NCBI RefSeq assembly: GCF_004154955.1
Contig: NZ_CP011524.1
Span: 124,001-188,000 of the forward strand
From: Intestinimonas butyriciproducens
GTDB lineage: Bacteria; Bacillota; Clostridia; Oscillospirales; Oscillospiraceae
Length of the DNA: 64,000 nt
Reading direction: 5' to 3'
Part shown: positions 50,415-59,827 of the stretch, piece after piece
How positions within the stretch are numbered: position 1 is the first letter of the stretch
How the letters are laid out: every line of letters starts with the position of its first letter
The notes under the pieces: model-generated
Databases searched by the model: none
What the model was told of the DNA's origin: nothing
Seen by the model: only the letters and a program-made list of their open reading frames with translations
Program-made: the position numbers and the translations under genes

Positions 50415-51483
50415 GAATATCCTCGTCCAGGTGGACCACCTGACCAAGTATTTCCCCATCAAGGGGCAGAAGGGCCCCGGCGTACAGGCGGTGGAGGACG
50501 TGTCCTTTGCCATCCACGAGGGGGAGACCCTGGGGCTGGTGGGCGAGTCCGGCTGCGGCAAGACCACCCTGGGGCGCACCATCCTCCGTCTCCATGAGCC
50601 CACCTCCGGCACCATCCTATACCGGGGGGAGCCCATCTATCAGCATGAATATCCCTTTGAGGCAAAGACGGTCACCGTCAGGGGTCAGGACGGCGCGACG
50701 GTGGAGAAGACCGAGCTCATCCGCAAAAGGGTGCCCAGGGAGAAGGCGGTGGATATGCTGCCTTACCGCCGGAAAATGCAGATCATCTTTCAGGACCCCT
50801 CCGCCTCTCTGGACCCCCGCATGACCGTGGGAGAGATCATCGGAGAGGCCATCGACATCCACAAGCTCTGCGCCTCCAAGGCGGAGCGAACCGACCGGAT
50901 CAAGGAGCTGCTGGGCCGCGTGGGCCTCAACACCGAGCATGCCAACCGCTACCCCCACGAGTTTTCCGGCGGCCAGCAGCAGCGTGTGGGCATTGCCCGC
51001 GCCCTGGCCGTGAAGCCGGAATTTATTGTCTGCGACGAGCCGATCTCCGCGCTGGACGTGTCCATCCAGTCCCAGGTGGTCAACATGCTGGAGGACATGC
51101 AGCAGGAGCTGGGCCTCACGTATCTCTTCATTGCCCACGACCTCTCGGTGGTGCGGCACATCTCCCGCCGCATCGGCGTGATGTACCTGGGCACCATGGT
51201 GGAACTGGCCGAGAGCTATGAGCTCAATAAGCACCCGCTCCACCCCTATACCAAGACGCTGCTCTCCGCTGTACCGGTGCCCGATCCGGAGGTGAGCCGC
51301 ACCCGCCAGCGCATCGTGCTGGAAGGGGATATCCCCTCCCCCATCAATCCCCCCACGGGCTGCCGGTTCCACACCCGCTGCCCCTATGCCACTGAGGCGT
51401 GCAAACAAAAGGCCCCGGCGTTCAAGGAATACGCACCCGGCCACTGGGCGGCCTGTCACCTGCTGGAAAAGAGCGGGGCCTGA
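50407..51483 (+). CDS. oppF: Oligopeptide ABC transporter ATPase
   Basis: A 358-aa partner of OppD. Walker [10 protein letters not shown], signature [15 protein letters not shown], Walker [13 protein letters not shown] and the C-terminal [17 protein letters not shown] 50407 overlaps the oppD stop. Between Walker A and the Q-loop there is an extra stretch (about 75-115, [20 protein letters not shown]) not seen in the standard family length. Confidence 0.95.
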   Translation: MNENILVQVDHLTKYFPIKGQKGPGVQAVEDVSFAIHEGETLGLVGESGCGKTTLGRTILRLHEPTSGTILYRGEPIYQHEYPFEAKTVTVRGQDGATVEKTELIRKRVPREKAVDMLPYRRKMQIIFQDPSASLDPRMTVGEIIGEAIDIHKLCASKAERTDRIKELLGRVGLNTEHANRYPHEFSGGQQQRVGIARALAVKPEFIVCDEPISALDVSIQSQVVNMLEDMQQELGLTYLFIAHDLSVVRHISRRIGVMYLGTMVELAESYELNKHPLHPYTKTLLSAVPVPDPEVSRTRQRIVLEGDIPSPINPPTGCRFHTRCPYATEACKQKAPAFKEYAPGHWAACHLLEKSGA

Positions 51484-51557
51484 GTATTCCGGGCCCTCCG
51501 CAAAACGCTCCCGGCGGCAGGGCGAATTCAGATATTTAACACTTTTGAAACATTTGC

Positions 51558-51587
51558 TTTACAAATATACCACAGGGATGGTATAAT
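51558..51587 (+). promoter_or_regulatory. Promoter of oppA
   Basis: TTTACA (51558-51563), an 18-bp spacer and perfect TATAAT (51582-51587). It gives the binding-protein gene its own, probably stronger, transcript with a leader of about 140 nt. Confidence 0.75.
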
Positions 51588-51625
51588 GCAGCATACGGCG
51601 GAGGATACTTTTTCTTCCAACCGGG

Positions 51626-51700
51626 AACGGCGCATGCGCCGTTTTATGTCCCCGACTTGGGGACATAATGTCTGTTGGTATCCGGTCCCGCGTGCGGGAC
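51626..51700 (+). promoter_or_regulatory. Three consecutive hairpins in the oppA leader
   Basis: AACGGCGC-AT-GCGCCGTT with TTT (51626-51645), ATGTCCCC-GACTT-GGGGACAT (51646-51666) and GTCCCGC-GT-GCGGGAC (51685-51700). The first resembles a terminator. They may attenuate transcription or protect the mRNA. Confidence 0.6.
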
Positions 51701-51734
51701 ACAGATGATACAAAATATTTCAGGAGGTAATGAA

Positions 51735-53540
51735 ATGAACGGCAAAAAGCTTCTTGCTCTGTCTCTGGCCGGCGTGATGTCTCTCGGGCTGCTGGCCGGC
51801 TGCGGCGGCGGCGGTAACGCCACCACCCCTGCTCCCGGCGACACCACTGCTCCTGGGGATACTTCCGCCCCCAGCGCCGGCTTCAACATGAGCGTCTGCA
51901 TCGCTTCCGAGCCTCAGACCATCGACCCCGCGCTGAACTCCGCCGTGGACGGCGGCATCATGACCCAGCATGTGTTCGAGGGCCTGATGAAATGGTCCGA
52001 CAGCGGCGAGGCCGTGGAGGGCGCTCAGGGCGCCAACCTGGCCGAGCTGGTCCCCGGCCAGGCCGAGACCTATGACAAGGTGGTCAATGACGACGGCACC
52101 GTTACCTATACCTTCCATCTCCGCGACGGCATCAAGTGGTCCGACGGCCAGCCCGTCACCGCCGGCGACTTTGTATATGCCTGGCAGCGCTTGGCCACCC
52201 CCGCCACCGCCGCCGACTACTGCTACATGATCGATATGGTCAAGGGCTATGATCTGGTCAACACCGGCACTCCCACCGGCCAGTTCGAGACCAAGGTCAA
52301 CGCGGACACCGGCGAGGAGGAGCAGGTCGAGATCATGGATCACGCCGATCCCACCACGCTGGGCGTCTCCGCTCCCGACGACAAGACCTTTGTGGTCGAG
52401 CTGACCTATGACTGTCCCTACTTCCTGGAGGTCTGCGCCTTCCCCGCCACCCTGCCCGTCCGCGAGGACATCGTCTCCGCCAATCCCGACGGCTGGACCC
52501 ATGACGTGTCCACCTATATCGGCAACGGCGTCTATAAGATGACCGATTGGCAGCACAATGCCCGCATCGTCATGGAGAAGAACACCGAGTACTACGGCTA
52601 TTCCGCCGACAAGGGCCCCGACACCCTCACCTTCATGCTGATGGACGACGCCAACGCCATGCTGTCCGCCTTCAACTCCGGCGAGCTGGACTTTACTGAG
52701 GACGTGCCCGTGGATGAGATCCCCACCCTCCTCAACGACGGAAAGCTGAACATCGTGCCCTATATCGGCACCTACTATGTCTGCTACAACGTCACCGCCG
52801 CCCCCTTTGACGACTGGCGTGTGCGCAAGGCCTTTACCCTGGCCATCGACAGCCAGTATATCGTGGACAACGTGACCCAGACCGGCCAGGTCCCGGCCAC
52901 TGGCTTTGTGCCCTCCGGCGTGGGCGATGTGACCGGTGATCCCGACTTCCGCGCCGTGGGCGGCGACTACTGGACCGCCCCCACCACCTCCGAGCAGTAT
53001 GAGAAGAACTGTGAGGAGGCCCGTCAGCTCCTGGCCGACGCCGGGTATCCCAACGGCGAGGGTTTCCCCACCGTCACCTACCTCTACAACACCTCCGACA
53101 ACCACAAGGCCATCGGCGAGGCCCTCCAGAGCCAGTGGCAGACCGCCCTGGGCGTCACCGTGAAGCTGGAGAACCAGGACTGGTCCGTGTTCCTGGAGAC
53201 CCGTAAGCAGGGCCAGTATCAGATCGCCCGCAACGGCTGGATCGCCGACTACAACGACCCCATCTCCTTCCTGGATATGTGGCTCACCGGCGGCGGCAAC
53301 AACGACGCCCAGTATTCCAGCGCCGACTATGACGCCGCTATTGCCGAGGCCAAGGCCAGCTCCGACGCGCAGGTCCGCATGGACGCCATGCACCGCGCCG
53401 AGGATATCATTATAGGTCAGGACTGGGCTCTGGGTCCCATCTACTTCTACACCCAGAAGTATATGCTCAACTCCGACATCAACGGCATGTATTATACGCC
53501 CCTGGGCTACTTCTTCTTTGATAACTGCACCAAAGGCTGA
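51735..53540 (+). CDS. oppA: Oligopeptide-binding lipoprotein
   Basis: A 601-aa SBP_bac_5 protein. ATG 51735 follows AGGAGG. Signal peptide with lipobox LLAGC (lipidated C23), then a Gly/Thr/Pro linker (GGNATTPAPGDTTAPGDTSA) and the binding domain starting SIASEPQTIDPALNS-like. It has the family motif YTFHLRDGIKWSDGQPVTAGDFVYAW (shown in parts: FHLRDGIKWSDGQPVTAGDF). It delivers peptides to OppBC; the strong own promoter fits its need for excess copies. Confidence 0.95.
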   Translation: MNGKKLLALSLAGVMSLGLLAGCGGGGNATTPAPGDTTAPGDTSAPSAGFNMSVCIASEPQTIDPALNSAVDGGIMTQHVFEGLMKWSDSGEAVEGAQGANLAELVPGQAETYDKVVNDDGTVTYTFHLRDGIKWSDGQPVTAGDFVYAWQRLATPATAADYCYMIDMVKGYDLVNTGTPTGQFETKVNADTGEEEQVEIMDHADPTTLGVSAPDDKTFVVELTYDCPYFLEVCAFPATLPVREDIVSANPDGWTHDVSTYIGNGVYKMTDWQHNARIVMEKNTEYYGYSADKGPDTLTFMLMDDANAMLSAFNSGELDFTEDVPVDEIPTLLNDGKLNIVPYIGTYYVCYNVTAAPFDDWRVRKAFTLAIDSQYIVDNVTQTGQVPATGFVPSGVGDVTGDPDFRAVGGDYWTAPTTSEQYEKNCEEARQLLADAGYPNGEGFPTVTYLYNTSDNHKAIGEALQSQWQTALGVTVKLENQDWSVFLETRKQGQYQIARNGWIADYNDPISFLDMWLTGGGNNDAQYSSADYDAAIAEAKASSDAQVRMDAMHRAEDIIIGQDWALGPIYFYTQKYMLNSDINGMYYTPLGYFFFDNCTKG

Positions 53541-53555
53541 TTAGCAGAAATGAGG

Positions 53556-53590
53556 AAAGGGCCGCACCTGCACGGTGCGGCCCTTTCTTT
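53556..53590 (+). terminator. Terminator after oppA
   Basis: AAAGGGCCGCACC-TGCAC-GGTGCGGCCCTTT followed by CTTTT, 16 bases after the stop. Confidence 0.93.
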
Positions 53591-53672
53591 TATGGAATCT
53601 GACCAGTGTGGGAGGTCATTCATTTATATCCTATATAATGTGCATAAAAACCGGGAAGAGCCGGAAAAAGGC

Positions 53673-53701
53673 TTGCATTTTTTAAGAATCAGATGTATAA
53701 T
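53673..53701 (+). promoter_or_regulatory. Promoter of amino-acid binding protein gene
   Basis: TTGCAT (53673-53678), a 17-bp spacer and perfect TATAAT (53696-53701), 43 bases before the ATG. Confidence 0.78.
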
Positions 53702-53744
53702 CATACGCACAAAAGACCAAATGGTCAAAGAGGAGAGAAATGGA

Positions 53745-54608
53745 ATGAAACATCAGAAGAACATGCTCTGCCTCGGCCTCGCCGCCGTGCTGAGCCTCAG
53801 CCTGCTGACCGCCTGCTCCGGTGGGAACAGCGCCGCCACCCCCGCACCGGCCGACACCACAGCGCCTACTGATACCGCCGCGCCCGCGGATACCACCGCC
53901 CCTGCTGGATTCACCACCGTGGAGGAGGGCAAGCTCCATATGTCCACCAACGCCGCCTTTCCTCCCTATGAAATGACCACCGATGCCGGCGGCTTCGAGG
54001 GCATCGACGTGGAGGTGGCCGGTGCCATCGCCGAGAAGCTGGGCCTGGAGCTGGTGGTGGATGATATGGGCTTTGACGCCGCCCTCACCGCCGTCCAGAC
54101 CGGCCAGAGCGACATCGCCATGGCGGGTATCACCGTCACCGAGGAGCGCCAGGAGGTCATGGACTTTTCTGAGTCCTACGCCACCGGTATCCAGGTGGTC
54201 ATCGTCAAGGAGGACTCTCCCATTGAGACAGTGGACGATCTGGCCAACGCTGATATGATCGGCTGCCAGAAGGCCACCACCGGCTACATCTACTGCTCCG
54301 ACACCCCGGAGAACGGCGGCTATGGCGAGGACCATGTCACCGCCTATGAAACTGGCGCTGTGGCCGTTCAGGCTCTGGTGAACGGTCAGGTGGATGCCGT
54401 AGTCATCGATAACGAACCCGCCAAGGCCTACGTGGCCGCCAACCCCAGCCTGAAGATCCTGGACACGGAGTTTGCCGTGGAGGACTATGCCATCGCGCTC
54501 CAGAAGGGCAACACCGGGCTGCTGGAGGCCGTCAACGCCGCCATGGACGAGTTGAAGGCGGACGGCACCTTCCAGACCATCGTGGACAAGTACATCACCG
54601 CCGAGTAA
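53745..54608 (+). CDS. Polar amino-acid ABC transporter binding lipoprotein
   Basis: A 287-aa SBP_bac_3 protein. ATG 53745 follows GAGGAG. The lipobox LLTAC gives lipidated C24, then a repetitive Ala/Thr/Pro/Asp linker (TPAPADTTAPTDTAAPADTT). The domain has TNAAFPPYEM, GFEGIDVEVAGAIAEKLGLE and DIAMAGITVTEERQEVMDFS, typical of glutamine/cystine/arginine-type receptors. A terminator separates it from the permease, so expression is unequal by design. Confidence 0.93.
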   Translation: MKHQKNMLCLGLAAVLSLSLLTACSGGNSAATPAPADTTAPTDTAAPADTTAPAGFTTVEEGKLHMSTNAAFPPYEMTTDAGGFEGIDVEVAGAIAEKLGLELVVDDMGFDAALTAVQTGQSDIAMAGITVTEERQEVMDFSESYATGIQVVIVKEDSPIETVDDLANADMIGCQKATTGYIYCSDTPENGGYGEDHVTAYETGAVAVQALVNGQVDAVVIDNEPAKAYVAANPSLKILDTEFAVEDYAIALQKGNTGLLEAVNAAMDELKADGTFQTIVDKYITAE

Positions 54609-54623
54609 CAGCCATTTCAGTAA

Positions 54624-54657
54624 GGAAAAGGGCGGCCTTCAAAGGCCGCCCTTTTCC
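54624..54657 (+). terminator. Terminator between binding protein and permease genes
   Basis: GGAAAAGGGCGGCC-TTCAAA-GGCCGCCCTTTTCC. It likely allows partial read-through to the permease and ATPase. Confidence 0.88.
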
Positions 54658-54687
54658 CTGCACCAGACACAGAAAGGAGAGGGGCCT

Positions 54688-55422
54688 ATGTTCCAAGGGG
54701 CGATAGACTGGCTGGACAGGATCGGCCCACGGGTCTACACGGCGTTTGTGGAGGGGGACCGCTGGAAACTCTACCTGAAAGGGTTGGGCCTGACCCTGGA
54801 GATGACCGTGGTCGCCCTGTGCTTCGGCTTGGTCCTGGGGCTGATCGTGGCCGTGATCCGCACGGCCCATGATCAGCAGCGGGTGGACCGGCGGAAAAAT
54901 CCCCTGCTGGGGCTTTTAAATGGGATCTGTCAGATTTACACCACCGTCATCCGGGGCACCCCCATGCTGGTCCAGCTGTTCATCTGGACCTTCGTCATCT
55001 TCCCCTCGGTCCGGAATAAAGTCCTGATCGGCTTCATCGGACTAGGGGTCAACTCGGGGGCCTATGTAGCGGAGATCGTCCGGGGAGGCTTGATGAGCGT
55101 GGACGTCGGCCAGTCCGAGGCCAGCCGCTCCCTGGGAATGAACTACGTGGACACCATGCGCTTCATCGTGGTCCCCCAGGCGTTCAAGAACATCCTGCCT
55201 TCCTTGGGCAACGAGTTTATCACGCTGTTTAAAGACACCTCTCTGGTGCAGGCCATCGGCGGCACAGAGCTGCTCTACTACGCCAGCACCATCGGCGGCA
55301 GGACCTTCGACTATATGCCACCCCTGATTGGCATTGCGGTGATGTATCTGGTGGTGGTGATTGTCCTGACCTGGCTCCAGAGCAAGCTGGAAAGGAGGCT
55401 GCGTCAAAGTGATCGACGTTAA
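54688..55422 (+). CDS. Polar amino-acid ABC transporter permease
   Basis: A 244-aa HisM/GlnP-type permease. The N-terminal helix is in [20 protein letters not shown], with [10 protein letters not shown] and the EAA loop [20 protein letters not shown] followed by [17 protein letters not shown], all family signatures. ATG 54688 follows AAAGGAGAG. It overlaps the ATPase gene by 14 bases. Confidence 0.94.
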   Translation: MFQGAIDWLDRIGPRVYTAFVEGDRWKLYLKGLGLTLEMTVVALCFGLVLGLIVAVIRTAHDQQRVDRRKNPLLGLLNGICQIYTTVIRGTPMLVQLFIWTFVIFPSVRNKVLIGFIGLGVNSGAYVAEIVRGGLMSVDVGQSEASRSLGMNYVDTMRFIVVPQAFKNILPSLGNEFITLFKDTSLVQAIGGTELLYYASTIGGRTFDYMPPLIGIAVMYLVVVIVLTWLQSKLERRLRQSDRR

Positions 55423-56131
55423 AGGGCTCTCAAAATCCTTCGGCGACCATCTGGTGCTGGACAACATCGACCAGCACATCTCCCCGGGGGAGAAAGTGGT
55501 GGTCATCGGCCCTTCCGGCTCCGGAAAGTCCACCTTCTTGCGGTGTCTGAACCTGCTGGAGCAGCCTACCGCCGGCACGATCACCTTCGACGGCGTCGTC
55601 ATCACCGACCCCAAGGTGGACATTGACGCCATCCGGCGGCAGATGGGCATGGTCTTCCAGCACTTCAACCTCTTTCCCAACATGACCATCCGCCGGAACA
55701 TCACCCTGGCACCGGTGCGCACGGGACTCATGAAGCAGGAGGAGGCAGACGCCGAGGCCGCCAAGCTCCTGGAGCGGGTGGGCCTTACCGAAAAGGCCGA
55801 TTCCTACCCCGCGCAGCTCTCCGGCGGACAGAAGCAGCGCATCGCCATCGTCCGGGCCTTGGCGATGAAGCCCAAGCTGATGCTTTTTGACGAGCCCACC
55901 TCCGCCCTGGACCCCGAGATGGTGGGCGAGGTGCTGGACGTGATGAAGGAGCTGGCCCGGGAGGGTATGACCATGGTGGTGGTCACCCATGAGATGGGCT
56001 TTGCCCGGGAGGTGGGTTCCCGGGTCATCTTCATGGATGGTGGGAAGATCGTGGAGGAAAACGAACCCCATGCCTTCTTTGCCGGCCCCAAAGAGCAGCG
56101 GACCATCGACTTCCTGTCGAAGGTGCTGTAA
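55409..56131 (+). CDS. Polar amino-acid ABC transporter ATPase
   Basis: A 240-aa GlnQ/HisP-like ATPase. Walker [10 protein letters not shown] (about 32-40), Q-loop [10 protein letters not shown], signature [15 protein letters not shown], Walker [15 protein letters not shown] and switch His in [12 protein letters not shown] 55409 lies inside the end of the permease gene. It energises the importer encoded by the two preceding genes. Confidence 0.95.
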   Translation: MIDVKGLSKSFGDHLVLDNIDQHISPGEKVVVIGPSGSGKSTFLRCLNLLEQPTAGTITFDGVVITDPKVDIDAIRRQMGMVFQHFNLFPNMTIRRNITLAPVRTGLMKQEEADAEAAKLLERVGLTEKADSYPAQLSGGQKQRIAIVRALAMKPKLMLFDEPTSALDPEMVGEVLDVMKELAREGMTMVVVTHEMGFAREVGSRVIFMDGGKIVEENEPHAFFAGPKEQRTIDFLSKVL

Positions 56132-56228
56132 GGCGGCCGGTCCCATTCGAGATGGGCGCCGCCCCTCGAGCTCCCCTGCCTGATTCGTACCGTCATTCAG
56201 TATGGGACGGAAGATTTTTCGACAAATG

Positions 56229-56261
56229 GAAAGCGCGGAGGCGATCGCCTCCGCGCTTTTT
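56229..56261. terminator. Bidirectional terminator between transporter and proS
   Basis: AAAGCGCGGAGGCGATCGCCTCCGCGCTTT palindrome with T runs on both strands, between convergent genes. Confidence 0.9.
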
Positions 56262-56277
56262 AACGGCTCCATCCGGT

Positions 56278-57714
56278 TTAATACGCCACGCCCCAGTAGA
56301 TCATATGCTTGGCGGGCTTGCCACAGATGGCGCAGGTGTCTCCCAGGTGTTCCTGCTCGAAGGGGATGCACCGGGAGGAGACCCCGGCCTCCTCCTTCAT
56401 GCGCAGCTCGCACTCCAGATCGCCGCACCACATGGTCTTGGCAAAGCCGCCGCGCTGGGCCATCTTCTCCTTGACCTCTTCCAGGGAGGCGCAGGCGTAG
56501 GTGTTCTCCTCCAGGTTCCGCTTGGCGCGGGCGTAGAGCCCGTCGTGGACGGCGTCCAGCAGTTCCCGGACTTTGTCCTCCAACTGGCCGAGAGGGACGA
56601 AGACCTTTTCGCCGCTGTCCCGGCGGGCGATGACGCACTGGTCCTTCTCGATATCCTTGGGGCCGATCTCCACCCGGAGGGGCACGCCTTTCATCTCGTA
56701 CTCGGCGGCCTTCCAGCCCATGGACTGCTCGGAGTCGTCCATCCTGGCGCGGATACCGGCGGCCTGAAGGCGCGCCAGAAGGGTGGCGGCATGGTCTAGT
56801 ACGCCGGGCTTGTGCTGGGCCACAGGAATGACCACCGCCTGGATGGGGGCGATGCGGGGGGGCAGCACCAGACCGTTGTTGTCGCCGTGGGTCATGATGA
56901 TGCCGCCGATCATGCGGGTGCTGACGCCCCAGGAGGTCTGGTGGGGATAGTGGAGCTGGTTGTCTCTGCCGGTGAAGGTGATGTCGAAGGCGCGGGCAAA
57001 GCCGTCGCCGAAATAGTGGCTGGTGCCCGCCTGGAGGGCCTTGCGGTCGTGCATCATGCACTCCACCGTGTAGGTCTCCTCCGCGCCGTTGAACTTCTCC
57101 TTTTCAGTCTTCCGGCCCCTGACCACGGGCATGGCCAGCACGTTCTCCATAAAGTCGGCATAGACGCCCAGCATCCGCTGGGTCTCCTCCCGGGCTTCGT
57201 CTTCCGTGGCGTGCATGGTGTGGCCCTCCTGCCAGAGAAATTCCCGGTGGCGCAGGAAGGGGCGGGAGGTCTTTTCCCAGCGGAGCACGCTGCACCACTG
57301 GTTGTAGAGCTTGGGCAGGTCGCGATGGGAGTGAATGATGTTCTTGTAGTGCTCACAGAAGAGCGTCTCGGAAGTGGGGCGGATACAGTAGCGCTCCTCC
57401 AGCTTTTCGCTGCCGCCGTGGGTGACCCAGGCGCACTCCGGGGCAAAGCCCTCCACATGGTCTTTCTCTTTCTGCAAGAGGGACTCGGGGATGAGCATGG
57501 GCAGATACACGTTTTCGTGGCCGGTTTTTTTGAACTCCGCATCCATGAGGCGCTGGATGTTTTCCCAGATGGCATAGCCATAGGGGCGGTAGATGAACAT
57601 GCCCTTGATGCTGGAGTAGTCGATGAGCTCGGCCTTGGTGCACACGTCGGTGTACCATTTGGCGAAGTCCACTTCCATATCCGTGATCTGCTCCACCTGC
57701 TTCTTGTCTGCCAT
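56278..57714 (-). CDS. proS: Prolyl-tRNA synthetase (short eukaryote/archaea-like type)
   Basis: A 478-aa class II synthetase without the editing insertion of the bacterial long form. Motif 2 is [20 protein letters not shown], with [14 protein letters not shown]; motif 3 lies in the [16 protein letters not shown] region. The C-terminal zinc-like domain has [33 protein letters not shown] and ends in Tyr, as in the ProS3-type enzymes. It has a consensus promoter and no T-box. It is convergent with the amino-acid transporter. Confidence 0.96.
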   Translation of the reverse strand: MADKKQVEQITDMEVDFAKWYTDVCTKAELIDYSSIKGMFIYRPYGYAIWENIQRLMDAEFKKTGHENVYLPMLIPESLLQKEKDHVEGFAPECAWVTHGGSEKLEERYCIRPTSETLFCEHYKNIIHSHRDLPKLYNQWCSVLRWEKTSRPFLRHREFLWQEGHTMHATEDEAREETQRMLGVYADFMENVLAMPVVRGRKTEKEKFNGAEETYTVECMMHDRKALQAGTSHYFGDGFARAFDITFTGRDNQLHYPHQTSWGVSTRMIGGIIMTHGDNNGLVLPPRIAPIQAVVIPVAQHKPGVLDHAATLLARLQAAGIRARMDDSEQSMGWKAAEYEMKGVPLRVEIGPKDIEKDQCVIARRDSGEKVFVPLGQLEDKVRELLDAVHDGLYARAKRNLEENTYACASLEEVKEKMAQRGGFAKTMWCGDLECELRMKEEAGVSSRCIPFEQEHLGDTCAICGKPAKHMIYWGVAY

Positions 57715-57752
57715 AGTCTATCTCAATCCTTTACGAATCAAATTCACCGCTT

Positions 57753-57781
57753 ATTGTATGAGGAAACGGGTGAAAAGTCAA
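57753..57781 (-). promoter_or_regulatory. Promoter of proS
   Basis: On the minus strand TTGACT (57776-57781), a 17-bp spacer and TACAAT (57753-57758), 38 bases before the ATG. Confidence 0.78.
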
Positions 57782-57884
57782 GTATGGGGGCCGATCTTCC
57801 TCCTCTTGGGATCAAACGGCCGCCCGCCGACCCGTATATTTTGCATCAAAAGCCGCAAACTGTCTCTGTAAGGGGGTGCGGGAG

Positions 57885-58358
57885 ATGCGTATCGGGATCT
57901 GGGAGCGGAACGAGGGCCTGCGGGAGGTCATACTGGAAGGTCTGCGGGCGGCGGGGGCGGAACCGCCCGTCCTGGAGGCAGGGGCCCATCCGGCGGACTT
58001 TTCAGGGGAGCTGGACCTGCTGGTGATCTCACCGGAGGCGGTGGGATGGGCGGGGGCCGGACAGATCCACGCTGGGACCGTGCTCCTGAGCGGTGCCGCG
58101 GGGCCCCTTGCACGGGTCCTGCGGACAGAGAGGGCCGTGAGCTATGGGACCTCGGCACGGGATACGCTGACCCTCTCCAGCCTGGAGGGGGATCAGATCT
58201 GTGTGGCGATTCAGCGGGACATCGTCACCGTATCCGGCGCCGTGGTGGAGCGGCAGGAGCTGGTGCTCCCCTTTCCGCCGGGGCGCTCCCCCCTGCCCTG
58301 GCTGTGCGCCGTGGGGGCGCTGCTTCTGATGGATGTACCGCCGGAGAGGCTGGAATAG
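57885..58358 (+). CDS. Conserved-looking hypothetical protein
   Basis: A 157-aa protein that I cannot place in a named family. ATG 57885 lies 8 bases after AAGGGGG. It starts MRIGIWERNEGLREVILEGL. The first 60 residues look like an alpha/beta receiver-like fold (VISPEAV), and the second half has VSYGTSARDTLTLSSLEGDQ, then VAIQRDIVTVSGAVVERQEL and a C-terminal GALLLMDVPPERL. I believe similar proteins occur in related gut Clostridia, sharing the YG-S-DT-T-SS and Q-V-G-VERQE patterns. Divergent from proS; followed by a strong hairpin. Confidence 0.7.
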   Translation: MRIGIWERNEGLREVILEGLRAAGAEPPVLEAGAHPADFSGELDLLVISPEAVGWAGAGQIHAGTVLLSGAAGPLARVLRTERAVSYGTSARDTLTLSSLEGDQICVAIQRDIVTVSGAVVERQELVLPFPPGRSPLPWLCAVGALLLMDVPPERLE

Positions 58359-58359
58359 C

Positions 58360-58400
58360 GTGCAGAGAGGGAGGAGCTTGGCGCTCCTCCCTCTCTGCAC
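58360..58400. terminator. Bidirectional terminator-type hairpin
   Basis: GTGCAGAGAGGGAGGAGC-TTGGC-GCTCCTCCCTCTCTGCAC, an 18-bp perfect stem between two convergent stops only 44 bases apart. No T run. Confidence 0.8.
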
Positions 58401-58402
58401 GT

Positions 58403-58873
58403 CTATTGCGCCAGGCCGTCCAGGGCGGCCTGGGCCGCCTGGCTGTCGTTGGCCACCACAAGCAGGACGGAGCTGCCGGATTCCTTCACAATGGCCTGCT
58501 CCAGCTTGGGAAGCTCAGAGGGGAGGTACCCCTCGCAGGCGTCCTTCTGGTCGGATACCCGGGCTTCCAGGGCCTTACGGGCGTTGGCAGCCTCCTCCTG
58601 TGTGGAAAAGACCAGCACGGCGATCTCCTCCGCGGTGGCACCGGTGGAGGTATAGACCGCAGCCGCTTCCGGCTGGGACTCCAGGCCATAGAGGCTGGAG
58701 ATCAGATCGGCGTCCAGCGCCTCCAGGGTCTCGGAAAAGGCGCCGGAGTCCAGCAGGGCCTGGGCGGTGGCATCGGGGTCGTATGCCCCGGCGGGCGCCC
58801 CGCCGCCGGAACAGGCGGCCAGGATCAGGGTGAACGCCAGTGCCGCGCAGAGAGAAAACAGTTTTTTCATCAT
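58403..58873 (-). CDS. DUF4358-domain lipoprotein
   Basis: A 156-aa lipoprotein. Lipobox LILAAC gives lipidated C21, then DUF4358: YDPDATAQALLDSGAFSETL, YTSTGATAEEIAVLVF and LEARVSDQKDACEGYLPSEL (the conserved Q-x-x-x-x-x-Y-x-P region). Two adjacent Met codons are possible starts (58873 or 58870). It follows an SGNH hydrolase gene by 9 bases, a common pairing in Clostridia. Function unknown. Confidence 0.88.
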   Translation of the reverse strand: MMKKLFSLCAALAFTLILAACSGGGAPAGAYDPDATAQALLDSGAFSETLEALDADLISSLYGLESQPEAAAVYTSTGATAEEIAVLVFSTQEEAANARKALEARVSDQKDACEGYLPSELPKLEQAIVKESGSSVLLVVANDSQAAQAALDGLAQ

Positions 58874-58882
58874 AGATACTCC

Positions 58883-59827
58883 TTATGCTTCCGTCCCCTC
58901 CGCCTGCCCCTGGCCGGCCCGATAGGCCTCCGGGTCCACGGTGTGGGTTTTGAGGTATCCATACCACTTTTCGTACCAACTCCGGGTGAAGTGGATGCCG
59001 TCGGTGGTGCTCTCGGCGGGGAGTGTGCCGCTGTCATCCGCCATCACGGACTGGACGTCTACGTAGACGGCGCGCTTGTCCGCACAGACTCGGCGGAGGA
59101 TCTCATTGTAGTTGGCCACATTTTCATTGTTGAGCCAGGCGGCCGGGTTCATCTGGTGGGCCTTTTCCGGCTCCACCGGGATCAGGGACTGTATGTAGAT
59201 CACAGCCTCCGGCTGCCGGACGCGGATCTCGTCGATCAGAAGGGCGAAGGCATCCTGGAAAGCCTGGTCGTCGCCGTAGCCCAGCTCATTGATGCCGAAC
59301 ATGACATAGACCTTGCCGTACTGTTTTTCCTCCAGCCATGCCAGCGCCGTTTTTTTGTCGCCCACCCCGTTCTTGGGAATGGCCTTGGCGTCCACGCCGC
59401 CGGTGCCGGTGACCTGAAAGACCATGAGGGACTTATAGGCCAGAAAGTCCGCGCCGCGGATGCCGCTGTAGAGCCGAAGACCGTCGGAGCGGGAATCCCC
59501 GAGAAAGACGGCGTCGGAAAACCAGTCGTCCTCCACCGCGCCGGTCTCCGGGGCGGGGAGGGAGAAATCCAGCGCCGGGGCCGGCACAGGAGTGGGCTCC
59601 GGCGCTGCGGAGGGGATGGCGGACGCTGTGGAAGGCGGGAGCACGGCGTCCGTCGGGGCGGAGACCGCAGCGGACGGACCGGGCTGCTGGGCCAGGGCCC
59701 CCAGGGAGAGGGCACCCAGCACCCCGGCGCACAGGAACACCGCGGCCAGCAGCAGCCGTCTGCGGTGGCCCAGGGTCCCATTGTCGTTTTTCTCCAGGAC
59801 GCGCTTTCCGTCCTTCTGCTCTGTCAT
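58883..59827 (-). CDS. Membrane-anchored SGNH/GDSL hydrolase
   Basis: A 314-aa protein with one N-terminal membrane helix (about 24-46, LLLAAVFLCAGVLGALSLGA), a Ser/Ala/Pro linker and an SGNH domain: block I VFLGDSRSDGL (catalytic Ser), block III VMFGINELGYG and block V DGIHFTRSWY (D and H). It likely acts on acyl or acetyl esters of envelope glycans. It starts with a 4-base ATGA overlap with the YjjG-like gene and precedes the DUF4358 lipoprotein. Confidence 0.88.
   Translation of the reverse strand: MTEQKDGKRVLEKNDNGTLGHRRRLLLAAVFLCAGVLGALSLGALAQQPGPSAAVSAPTDAVLPPSTASAIPSAAPEPTPVPAPALDFSLPAPETGAVEDDWFSDAVFLGDSRSDGLRLYSGIRGADFLAYKSLMVFQVTGTGGVDAKAIPKNGVGDKKTALAWLEEKQYGKVYVMFGINELGYGDDQAFQDAFALLIDEIRVRQPEAVIYIQSLIPVEPEKAHQMNPAAWLNNENVANYNEILRRVCADKRAVYVDVQSVMADDSGTLPAESTTDGIHFTRSWYEKWYGYLKTHTVDPEAYRAGQGQAEGTEA

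Noticed and set aside
57715-57880. Possible T-box ahead of proS
   Set aside because: No AGGGTGG-ACCGCG antiterminator motif and no specifier-loop arrangement; an ordinary promoter lies 38 bases upstream.
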